Of a stretch of 64,000 bases of DNA, positions 40,780-51,000 are shown one piece after another. Below the pieces are notes generated by a model, which saw only the letters and a list, made by a program, of their open reading frames with translations, made no database searches and was not told the origin of the DNA. The stretch is from Norana najaformis. Lineage: Eukaryota > Annelida > Clitellata > Crassiclitellata > Hormogastridae. The stretch lies in the NCBI GenBank assembly GCA_964023275.1, contig OZ029921.1, positions 7,167,306 to 7,231,305 of the forward strand, in the 5' to 3' direction. Numbering within the stretch: position 1 is the first letter of the stretch; each line of letters starts with the position of its first letter. A program made the position numbers and the translations under genes.

Positions 40780-41270
40780 GGCTTTGAGATGTGCCTTAAA
40801 TGCGCTATATAAATGCTCAAATACATACATACACTCATCTGATGGTCAAATGTCACTCGAGAGTAACTAGCAGGGTTATGATGAGATGCAGTTACCATAC
40901 CTTAGTTGATCTATGGTAATTCAACATTTGCTACCCTTCAGACCTATCATCACTCCACAAGGTCTTCTGCTTGTCTTTCTTTTGCCATACCTTGAGCGAA
41001 TACAGCATTTGGCAGCTGGGATTTTGCTGGCCCAAGGTTCTGGAATGCACTTCCACTATCTGTTCTCTCTGCTTTGTCCTTGGTATCTTTTCATTCTTGA
41101 CTTAAAATGTTTTAGTTTCAGCGTACTTATCCTCCTCACCCACGGTAGCTGCCACGCTGCCTTTCTGTCTCATAGGACTGACCCTCAAACTGATTGTTTT
41201 GTGATTCTGTTTTGGAGTGCCATCAGTTGATGCCTACTGCATTATTATAATGGTGCCATACAATTTTAAA
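40780..41270 (+). repeat. LINE/SINE tails upstream of the RhoGAP gene
   Basis: A GCGCTATATAAATG tail at about 40800-40820 is followed by a second element whose peptide AGPRFWNALPLSVLSALS is a LINE ORF2 end, terminating near 41265. Confidence 0.5.
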
Positions 41271-41363
41271 GATTAGATTTGATTATCTCTTATCTAATAT
41301 GGTATTATCTAATGATGTGGCTTGTAGCCTAACACGGAACAAAAGCGTGCTGCTAAGGCTGTC

Positions 41364-41670
41364 ATGGCCAAGGAATTGTACCGTTTCCTGCAGACCGCTG
41401 TTGGCCAACAGTACACAGGATCCAATTTCTATCCCACTACCCTTGACATTCAGCAGAGCGTCCGGAGTGGCTGGCTTCGGAAACAAGGAGGCGTTGTTAG
41501 GTCATGGCAACGACGCTGGTTTACCATCAAAGGCGACCACAGTTACTACTATGCAAATGCAGATGAGACAAAGTCACCTCTTGGGGTCATCTTCCTACCA
41601 GGGAGTCGTGTGGTCGAGCACCAGTTCAATGCCACTGATCCAGACAAGTTCCTCTTTGAAATTGTTCCAG
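41364..41670 (+). CDS. ARHGAP22/24/25: RhoGAP gene exon 1 (as modelled)
   Basis: Begins MAKELYRFLQ and carries most of the PH domain (RSGWLRKQGG, KGDHSYYYANADETKSPLG). Donor CCAG/GTGGTT. The exon probably extends to the acceptor near 41331, adding 12 in-frame codons. Confidence 0.88.
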
Positions 41671-44600
41671 GTGGTTTGAAAATGATGTTTGATGTTTGGC
41701 ATCTCATATCTTGGTATCTAGTATCTTGGCATATCTTATTTTGGCATCTCTTATCTTGGCATTTCTTATCTTCCATTTTTTTCACTGTTTTCTTCTCCAT
41801 ACACTTTTGTCATCATCACTGTTCAGAATGATGAGAACACCAGTAAATGGTTACACTGACAACAAAGATGATTGTCTTGAACATCATGATTATTATCATG
41901 ATTATGATTAAGATTATTATGATTATGATTATTATGATTATTATGATTATTATTATGATTATTATGATTATTATTATGATAGTTATTATTATTATTATTA
42001 TAGTATTGATATAGTATTGTAATTTTGAAATGAAGAAATTTTAATATAAGTGGTGGTTTGTCTTAGATAGCGCCGACAGACAGCGAATGGGACCCACTCA
42101 TGAGACGTACCTTCTTGCTGCGGATTCAGATGAAGAAAGAAAAGAATGGATCAAGGCAATCAAACAAGTCCTCTATGCATCTGTTGGAGGAGGTCTGACC
42201 TGACCTAGTTATTAATGAAGCCTAAACCTGACCTTTTTAGAATTGGCCAGTCATACAGCTATAATATTAACATAATCTTACCTGACCTTTAAAAATTGTC
42301 TCCTCAAATGACTTTTCCAATAATTCTAATCAATGACCTTGCACTGATATTGGTTAATAAATGAACTTAGATTGGATTTAATTTTAATTGACTACATTTG
42401 TTTTTTGGTAATTTTTGTAATCATGTTTATAAATATTTGAAACAATATTTTTGCTGTTTAATATTACATTTTGTTACTCGTTATTCTATGTGTTGTCTGA
42501 CCTTATAGCAGAGCTATTGAATACCTAAGTAAAGCATCTTTTAGCATTATTACTATGATATTTATTAATTAACCCTTAACCCAACCTTTTAATGACCCTG
42601 ACTTATTTATCAACCAAACCTCACTGGACGAACCTATGGGAATATTTTTAGCAACAGTTTGAAAGGTCAAGGCCTTGCTGCTATGTAATATGTAATGAGG
42701 TGTTCTATGGTACTATTGAGGGCTCATGCAAGGAATTACACCAATGTCTCTTTTCTTTAAGTTAAATTGTTTTCTGAAAATTTAGCAATTTTTGGTCGAT
42801 CACTGGAAGAGACACTTCAGTTTGAAATGGTCAAGGATCCTCGAAGAAAAGTTCCTGAGATTGTACAGCTTTGCGTGGAATACATCCTGAAGGAAGGACT
42901 TGATGAGGAAGGAATTTTTAGGTGGGTGTTTTGCTACACCAACTTGTATGTGTATATATGTAAATAATTTATATATGGATTGACTGACTGACTGATTGAT
43001 TGATTGATTGATTGATTGATTAGTCATATTATGGTTGACAAGGCTTCAGATAGATTGCCTGACTTGCCTTTCAGTCGATCTGCCAACTAATTGATTCAGT
43101 GGTTTAAGATCAGTTGACTGAGCAGTCTGATTGACTGGCTGGATAATAGGATTACTTAACTGAAATGGTCAATTTTTCAGTAGATAGAACTTTTAGTTCA
43201 TTGTAGATGTCGTGGTTGATCTGTTCATCATTCCATTTGTTCATCCATCCATCCATCTGCTGATTCATCCATCCACTAGTCCGTTCATCTGTAAGTCCAT
43301 CCATCCATTCATATATCCTGTTATCTGTCTCTTCTTCCATCCATCCATTCATTCATTAGGTCAAGATTGCTTGATCACAGGTTGCCTGGTCGCACCACCC
43401 TCATCAAAAAAATCTGTGACGACTTCGATCGAGGTGAACGACCCGAAATCGACGTCCCTGAGATGGACGTTCACACGGCTGCCTCGCTGCTCAAGTGCTA
43501 CCTTCGTGACCTTCCCGGTCCACTGATCCCATCAGAGTTCTACGAATCAGTCATGCGTATCATCATGCGAGAGATGCCAGTTGCCGAGGAGCCTGCAATT
43601 GATCGCCTGAAAGAACTCATTCGCAGCATCCCGGTTGCAAACTACAATGTGCTGCAGTACGTCTGCCAGTTCCTTCAAAAGATAGCAAGCCATGCGGAAA
43701 AGAACAAGATGACTTCCGTCAACCTAGCCACTGTCTTTGTTCAATGCTTCATCCTACCAGAGGATGATGATCCAGCTTTGCTTATGGCAACAGCAAGCTG
43801 CCGAACCATGGCCACCTTGTTTCTGATCGAACGAACTGACCGAGTGTTCAATGTCGAGTACACGAGCGAAGGAGGGGCAGTTGTTGTGGATGATCTGCTG
43901 GGACTGGAATCTAGTGGAGAGAAAGTACTGAATGAATTAGAAACAGCCCAGACTGTGTCAATCAACCCGGATCTTCTGGGTTTGGAGATTAACGGCACTG
44001 AGGTTCCCGCTCCAGCACTTCGGCGTCATAACACAGGACGGTTCTCGCAGCGAACAGCCTCCATTGAGGTCATGATGGGTCACAGTTTGTGTATGATGAA
44101 TGAAAACAAAAAACGTGGGGCGATGATCATGCCACAGTTGCGCAGCAGTAATGACAGCAGCGACAGTGGAAGTGAAACCCAGTCCACCTGCAACGAACCA
44201 GGTCCTTCTGAGGTTCAGAAGCCTGTGCCTGTGAAACGAGGCAATAGCATGGACAGAACAAAGCACCCAGTTGCACCACCACGACCGAGTCAAAAATCAA
44301 AGCCTGTGACAGAAATGCCGACAACGACCCCAACATCAGTGAACCCAAAAACATCAGACTTAACGATAACTACCCCAACATCGATGACAGCAACAATAAT
44401 GACCCCAAAAGCATCAAACTTAACAATAACTACCCCAAAATCAATGACCCCAAAAACGACCCAAACAGCCGCTCCATCTGTTGGCAATGACAGTGATGCT
44501 GTGGAGACTCTGATAAAACTCGACACCCAGAACTTTTCTGAGGTGGAGCTGCGAGTGCACATTGACCGGCTGTGTCGTGAGCTTTTCGTGAGGCAAAAGA

Positions 44601-44758
44601 TCATCGAGGAACTTGGCGCGCAGGCTCGACTCACCGAGCAGAAACATGAGAAACAGGTGGATGCACTTTTGCAGAAGATGGCAAAGGATAGAGCAGAGGC
44701 TGACAAATGCTCAAAGAAACTGCATCTGTATATGGAAAAATATGGCACCACTGAGTAA
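41364..44758 (+). CDS. ARHGAP22/24/25: PH-RhoGAP-coiled-coil protein, ARHGAP22/24/25 type
   Basis: Coding exons 41364-41670, 42067-42192, 42786-42921 and 43381-44758; 1947 nt, 648 residues. The PH domain (about 34-143) starts SVRSGWLRKQGGVVRSWQRR and ends in the helix EERKEWIKAIKQVLYAS. The RhoGAP domain (about 148-335) follows directly, with the arginine finger in GIFR (Arg190) followed by LPGR, the conserved Lys228 in LLKCYLRDLP, and ANYNVLQYVCQFL. A Ser/Thr/Pro linker and a C-terminal coiled coil (about 560-640) complete the FilGAP/ARHGAP25 layout. Family role: GTPase activation of Rac/Cdc42, with actin and lamellipodia control. Oddity: the usual FGPN motif is FVQC (Cys312 where Asn is expected). 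An acceptor at 41331 keeps the frame open upstream of the first ATG, so another five-prime exon is likely. Confidence 0.93.
41880..42003 (+). repeat. (ATT/ATG)n trinucleotide repeat in RhoGAP intron 1
   Basis: GATTATTAT-type repeat between exons 1 and 2. Confidence 0.9.
42067..42192 (+). CDS. ARHGAP22/24/25: RhoGAP gene exon 2
   Basis: Acceptor TTGTCTTAG, donor GTCTGA, phase 1 both sides. Encodes the end of the PH domain: GPTHETYLLAADSDEERKEW and the following helix. Below the length of an obvious ORF but unmistakable in frame. Confidence 0.9.
42786..42921 (+). CDS. ARHGAP22/24/25: RhoGAP gene exon 3
   Basis: Acceptor AAATTTAG, donor AG/GTGGGT. FGRSLEETLQFEMVKDPRRK, then IVQLCVEYILKEGLDEEGIF and the split codon for Arg190, the arginine finger. 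Confidence 0.9.
42976..43350 (+). repeat. (GATT)n and (CATC)n repeats in RhoGAP intron 3
   Basis: GATTGATT at 42976-43020 and CATCCATC-rich sequence at 43240-43350, the latter running into the acceptor of the last exon. Confidence 0.88.
43381..44758 (+). CDS. ARHGAP22/24/25: RhoGAP gene exon 4 (terminal)
   Basis: Acceptor TTGATCACAG chosen over one 15 bases upstream because it restores GIFR-LPGR without an insert. It encodes the rest of RhoGAP, a Thr/Pro/Ser linker with short internal repeats around 44330-44460 (TITTPTSM / TITTPKSM), and the coiled coil ending MEKYGTTE before TAA. Confidence 0.92.
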
Positions 44759-44942
44759 GATCTCTACAAAGAGGCTTCTATTTGTTTTTGGCCAATGCTC
44801 CTAGGTATGCTCCTAAATATGTCTGCTAATGGTCTTGGAGGTATGCCCCATTGGCTCCTAGGTTTGCTCTTTTAATGTAATGTTTGCTAACTGCAGACAA
44901 TAATAGCATGGTTAAAACATTTACAGACATAAATTGTTAGGT

Positions 44943-44948
44943 AATAAA
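44943..44948 (+). promoter_or_regulatory. Candidate polyadenylation signal, RhoGAP gene
   Basis: AATAAA about 185 bases past the stop codon. Confidence 0.45.
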
Positions 44949-45711
44949 GGACATTTTTGTGACCTACATGTCGGTTTTAAGCAAACAGATCATTGTTTCA
45001 GTATAAAAAACAATAATTGTCCGCTCTTCTTTAATTATATTAGGACATTCTAGCAGTATTAGTGTCTAGTGTATCTAGACGTTACTTTTAGGAATGTCTG
45101 TGGAAGCTGCAGCCACACTTAGGATTGATTGTTGTTGGGAGGCTTTATTGACTGTGGTAGTATATTTGTCATATTAAGATACTGAGGTTCATAGTTGAGC
45201 ACCATTTTGCTCGTATTACTTCCTGCTGACGATGGTATTCAAACTGAACAGACTTCAAACCAAAGCAAAAAAGATCATAATTTCTATCGTAGTTGTAGAT
45301 ATTTTAAAGTGTTAAACCGTGTTGTTGCCTGTTTTTTATTAAAGATATTCCTGTTTTTGCTGTTTTTTTCGTACTCTTGTCTGTGTGCCATGCAATACAA
45401 TGTTTTCTATTTGTCTCATTTTACTGTATAGTGGAAGTGTACGAGTTGTAGAATTGTCATAATATATACCTTAATTGTCGTATGTTATTTTTGTAGCCAT
45501 CACATTTAACAGCATATACGCCATAATAACTTCACGATTACGTCAAAATTGCATCACAATATACGTTATGTTTTATGTGTTATTTTTTGATGACTGTTCT
45601 TTAAGAATAGTTTTAAAAACCTGTTGAAAACTTTTCTTATTGAAGTTTTGTTTTAAGATGTGTTTTTAGTATTTAATGTTTTTAGTATTTAAATTGGATG
45701 TGTTTTGTCTA

Positions 45712-45895
45712 GTGGTTAGCATGCTCGACTGTCAGACCAGCGGTCACGGTTCAAATCCCCACCCAGGTTGAAAGATTCTTTGAGATTTGTGTTCCACTAG
45801 TGCCCCCTAGCAAACTTGGCTACAAAATGAGTACACTGACCGTACACTGTTGGAGGGAAGATCAGACAGCAAGCAAGAGGACTGGCCACCCACCT
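45712..45895 (+). repeat. tRNA-derived SINE family C
   Basis: GTCTAGTGGTTAGCATGCTC (A-box-like), GGTTCAAATCC (B box), then CCCCCTAGCAAACTTGGCTA. Not a functional tRNA: no closing acceptor stem. A head-only fragment is at 11360-11425. Confidence 0.65.
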
Positions 45896-46627
45896 TCATG
45901 GTGAGGGTGAGAAAAATGAAGTTGGTAACATTTTATACCCATGACTGCTTCTTGAGGTTCGCTCAGGAAACTGCTATTCTCTGTTTAGTACTCAAACATA
46001 AGTAGTTGGCAGCTTCCACTTTTAAAACTAATGTCTACTGACAGTGACACTAGTCAAATACAACACTGCATTTCTGAGTAGAATGTTCATAGACCTAAAT
46101 TATCTGGTGCAAGTTTGCATTCATTGTGGTCTACCTCCAGACAATTTTTTAAAATTTCTACAAATGCCCAGTTACTGGCTGTAGGCCACAGCGATTGCTT
46201 TTTATACCAGACACAACTCATGTCTGTGGGCATTCGGCTTGCATAAGGATCTGCTGTTTCGAGACATTAAAGTCTCTAATGAATGCAATGTAGAAAAAAG
46301 CTAAAGAATGTTCAGATCTTTGCAAAGTCAACTTTACCTTAACTGTGCCTCATCTAGCCCAATCTAGACATTATTTTTCTGGTTTTTTGGTTTTCTAGGT
46401 TTTTGACAAAACCTTACCACTGCTGATCACATCACCTAGTAATCACACACATTTCATGCACACATATGAGCTCGCCATGCTTAATTATGAACCCAATGTA
46501 TGCATATTATGTGTATTATCGTCTAAGTAAGAACCTGCTTGCTGGCACAAATGATGTTAAAGTTGTAAAAGAATGAGATTTGTATCTTGCTGAATGACGT
46601 ATGCATGCTAGAGAAGGTCTCAACCGG

Positions 46628-46880
46628 CCTGGTTAGCTGTGCTGGGTAAAGTGTATATCAAGGCACCTCTGTGCATATGGATGCTGCTTTGCATACTGAT
46701 CTTGGCTTATTTAAGTGATTTGAATCTTGGGCTAGTGTGGTCCATACACAGGGACCTTAAAGTGGTGTGGCGACCATTCAAACGGACAGGGGTGATGAAG
46801 GATCTCACCCGATCAATTCATTGAAAAATGAGCAGGGTCAAGACCATACGGTCGCTATAGGAAAACGTGTACATTTACAC
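46628..46880 (+). repeat. SINE family A, full-length plus-strand copy
   Basis: Runs from the tRNA-like head (GGCCTGGTTAGCTGTGCTGG) through GGGCTAGTGTGGTCC to CATACGGTCGCTATAGGAAA and GTACATTTAC. Best copy for defining the family; note that much of it is an open frame by chance. Confidence 0.7.
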
Positions 46881-47302
46881 TTTACATGTACAACGGGCGT
46901 TCTCTCAAAGACTGAAAGACTGACCAACATGGTTGATTCCTGGCACTTACCAAGAATCTCTGGGAGATACTAAGCTGAAAATGGAGACTGACAGGGAACA
47001 CAGCTTACATTACACACTACTGTAATTATCTGCTGTGATTGTGCCTATATAAAACGTATCCAAACAAGTCAAAGTGCTCTTGCCCAAGGCTCTGTGCTGT
47101 CGCTTAAACCTCTAACAGCATCACGTAACCCTATTTCTAAAATGCCTGCACTGGCTAAAGCCCTTCCATTACAATGTTGTTATTTCCCAACAGTCTGTGA
47201 GTTAATGGTTTGCTCATGCTAGGGTTGGTTATAGATGGTTATTACCAGATCTTACTTTTGAAGGTGTACAAAGATAATTAGTTAGTTATGCCTTCGTAAA
47301 TG

Positions 47303-47435
47303 TAAAATGTAAATGTACACGTTTTCCTGTAGCAGCTATATGGCCTTGACCCTGAATTAATTGGGTGATATCCTGCACCACTGTTGACCATTTGAATGGG
47401 CCCCACACCATTTAAGGTCCCTGTTTACTGACCCT
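47303..47435 (-). repeat. SINE family A, tail fragment
   Basis: Minus-strand tail half from the GTACACG terminus to CACACCATTTAAGGTCCCTG. Confidence 0.6.
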
Positions 47436-47844
47436 ATAAGTACCTTTTAAGTACCTCAAACAGTGCTACCTTTGCTACCACAGTGATCAAAGAGCTCATT
47501 AGGAGCAATCAGTGCTCAGGTAATTAGACAAGTCACAATTTTAAAAAGAATTTGATGAATTGCAGTTTACTAATTGTATATTTGAGTAATCAGCTAGAGC
47601 ATAACTTCTAACTGTGAATTAAATTTGTAACAATTATATTAACTACCAGTATTGCAGTTACTCGTAAATCTGTAGCAGGAAGATGGTTTGTGTGCATAGC
47701 AACACCATCCAAAATACATTAGTTTGTGAAGCCAAATGACTATTCAGGACTAAGAAAACAGCTTGGCTTGTAATTAATAAATATTGCTAGACATAATCAG
47801 TGTTTTGGGCTTCCTTTGTATCATTCTGGCCTGACCTTTGAACT

Positions 47845-48047
47845 CTAGAGGTCAGTGTAGCCACCAGCTTGGCCAATTATGGCTCTATTTCCAAACTGTT
47901 TCGGAGTAAGACGTGGAGCTTGCATGAAGTTCTGATGCTGGACGGCAGGTGGCGCCACCGGCGATGACGAAATGATAGAAGTGCCTTGGAATCTGATCGT
48001 CCGGTTGCCTGGATTTGGGTTCGATCCGATGCTGAACGATGAAGGTC
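47845..48047 (-). CDS. SYNPO2: SYNPO2-like exon 5 (terminal)
   Basis: Acceptor AACTATTCTAG, phase 1. Encodes PSSFSIGSNPNPGNRTIRFQ and a short C-terminus ending AGGYTDL before TAG at 47845-47847. It is hidden under a different-frame ORF, but only this frame matches exon 4. Confidence 0.82.
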
Positions 48048-51000
48048 CTAGAATAGTTACAGCTCAGCATAAACGATATGAACAGACGAGGGCCTAAGCA
48101 TCTTCAGTGCATCAGTACAGACTAGAGTGCCATTTAAAAGGGAAATAGAAGTAAATCATGTAACTACAGGCCAGTCAGTTTAACTAGTGTTGTGTGCAAA
48201 GGTCATGGAAAGAATTATTAAGGATAATATAGTGGAGCATTTGCATGAGTATAATATAATAAAGGGCAATTAACATCGATTTACTAGAGTTTGTTCATGT
48301 TTGACAAATCTGTTAGAGTTCTCTGAAGAAGTTTATGAAAGGACAAAAGAAGGGAAACTGGTGGATCAAGTTTACCGAGATTTTGCCAAAGCATTTGACA
48401 AAGTACCTCATGTAAAGCTGGCCAAAAAGTTGCAAGCATGCAGGACTAGAGGGCAGGTACTAATGTGGATTCAGAGCTGGCTATCAGGCAGGAGGCAATG
48501 AGTGAAACAAATATTATAGCTGGACAAGTTAGGGTTAGCGTTAAGGTTTAGGGTTGGGGTGCCATAAGGATAAGTGCTTGGACCACTGCTGTTTGTACTT
48601 TTTATCAACGACATAGATGATGGGAACCTATCTAAAATTTCTAAGTTTGCAGATGATACGAAACTGCAGAGCAGTGGCTGATGAAGCAGTGGAGTTGCTG
48701 CAAAAGGATCTAAGCAGAATATTTCAATGGTCTCAGGATTTGCAGATGCTTTTTGTTTTAGAAAAGTGCTTGTTGATGTACATGGGAAAGGGAAACAAAG
48801 ATTTTGCATACGAAATGGGGTAAGGTATTGAAAGTGAGTGAGGAAGAAAGGGACTAGAGAGTGATTATACTTTCAAGGCAATATACTGAAGCAGCAAAAA
48901 AGACTAGCTCGACCTTGGGTATGATCAAGAGGACAACAGTTAGCAGAGAGGTTGTACAAATCACGGGTGAGGCCAGAGTTGGAATATTGCATCCAAGTAT
49001 GGAATCTGAAACATGACATGGAACAAGTGGAGAAAGTGCAAAGAAGAGCTACCAAAATGATTTGGGGTTACAAGGATCTGAGGTATGAAGAAGGTTGAAA
49101 AGGTGTGGGATAACAACATTGGAGAGAAGGAGGAGCAGAGGAGACCTAATTGAAGCTTATAAGATCATCAAATATGTCAGCGGACACTGTCTCAGCCTTT
49201 AAGATGAAGCTAGGTATGATTGGCTATTAAACATTCCTGGCTAATTTGCAGTGGTTCTAACACAGGTTGTATGTGTTCTGAACCACTTAAAACCCTAGTT
49301 GTGTCATGTCATGAGAGATATTAATGATCTGACAAGATCACATCTTGGCTTGGCATGGCATGGCATGGCATGGCATGGCATGGCATGGCATGGCATAGTA
49401 ACTAGTTGGCTTTAAAGCCTGTGTTCCTGATGCATCTCAAGAAAATGGTCAGGTTGAACTGTGGTTGGACTGGATGATGAATGGATGGACTGAAGGATGG
49501 ATCCAGGGTGGGTGGGCTGATGGATAGACGGAGGGATGGACTGACTGACCCACCGACTAGCTAGCTGGTTGATGCGTTGATTTACTGATTGCTTGATTCA
49601 TTGATTTACGGTGATTGATGATGATGGTGAATCACGGTGACTGCCTGAGTGACTGTCGTAATTAAGTGATTGAAGTTATAGTTAATTTAATTAGACCTAC
49701 CTCTAGACTGTCCATCTTGGGCGAATGGTGATTGTGGCGCCACCTGCTGATTCCAGAGTGCCGTAGTATTCTTTGGTTTGATCATGTCTTTGAGTCGATT
49801 TGTAACCGGATAACTTTCTCCTCCAACTCCTCCTCCCTCCACTCTTCCTGCGCTCTGCGCACTGTTGTACCCCAGACTGGACGGCACCACCGGGGCTCCG
49901 TACCCCACCTGGTACTGTGGAGCTCCTTGGCGAATATTCTGTGGCGCCGCCTGTCGACCAGAGGACTCTGCCGATGCCCATTGGTCGGCTTTAGCGCGCC
50001 GCTTGGCGAATAGGAGTTCCCCTCTGCCATTGTTGAGCGCCATGTCTTCTGCGAGGCTGTAGGATGGCGCGGACCCACCGCTAGGTGGCTCCTCTGGTCC
50101 ACCAATGATGCCTGGATGGACATCCGATGTAGGTCTGACCAGTGGCTGGGGAGCCAGCGCAGGCGCCAGCAGAGGACGAGGCTGAGGTGCGCCAAGGGTC
50201 TTCGGTGCCCAGGCGTTGGGGTTTGATCTGTTTGACTCTTGAAGGGCAGGTTTCTCCGGAACAGGGTCGGGTCCATGCATCGTCCACTTATGGGCGTTTT
50301 CCCGACGCCGGAGGTACATCTTCTGACCGCGGGAATTCTTGTTTTCCGGGGCAAGGACGGAGTGGGCGACATTCTTGGCCATCTTGACCCTCTCCTCGAG
50401 GGTCGAGAACCCGTAGCCACCGTCTGAGGACGAACCGCCTCGGAATACTTTCACTGCATTAAAGAAAACACAAAATCCTTTAATTCAGTTGTTTATTTTC
50501 TTAAACTTATACAGCGCTTATTGGTGATAAGGCATCAATCTATGGCGCTGATGGTAAAGCGGCCGTAACAGAGGAACCTTGGACCTGGAATCCGCACATT
50601 AGGCCCTACGAGTTGAGCGCAAGTCCCAAATGGAAGAGTGCTAGCCAAGTGAGATTGTGTGATTCCAGTCCCTGACAACTCAATTGGCCCCTGTTGGACC
50701 TACACTCTACTTTAACTGACCACCCGTTGCCACCGCTGTCACAATGCGAGCCAGCTTAGGGCCAGTGCACGTGGTTGTCTGGACAACGACACAATCTCAC
50801 GATTCCGTCACTGACAAAGCCGTTTTACAGTGAACTCGCAAACCAGTTTTACTGTGAATTGCGGGGACAAATACGAACGGAATGATGGAAGTGGCGGAAA
50901 AGGTAGAACAAAGGAAGACTGAATGAAAATTTCAGTCTCCAGCGAGGAAAGTCATCGCAAACTGCCCCGCCACTGTATCCATCCAGAGTCATTATCCGAA

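Larger units (their letters stand above)
44949..47844. other. Intergenic: convergent RhoGAP / SYNPO2-like tails
   Basis: No coding sequence seen; I looked here on the minus strand for LIM-type Cys/His exons and found none. Contains family C and A SINEs. Confidence 0.55.

Noticed and set aside
43367..43380. Use of the acceptor at 43360 or the internal ATG at 43367 as start
   Set aside because: Would insert SRLLDHR between the arginine finger and LPGR; the acceptor at 43380 restores the family sequence.
45712..45790. Possible tRNA gene (A- and B-box-like)
   Set aside because: No closing acceptor stem, and the same body recurs at 22157; tRNA-derived SINE.
44949..47844. Search for LIM-domain exons that would make the PDZ gene a ZASP/PDLIM
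   Set aside because: No C-x2-C ... H-x2-C pattern seen on the minus strand; the gene ends at TAG 47845 and has synaptopodin motifs instead.
49703..50427. Long shadow ORFs on both strands over SYNPO2-like exon 4
   Set aside because: Other-frame shadows; only the 255-codon frame matches the neighbouring exons and synaptopodin motifs.
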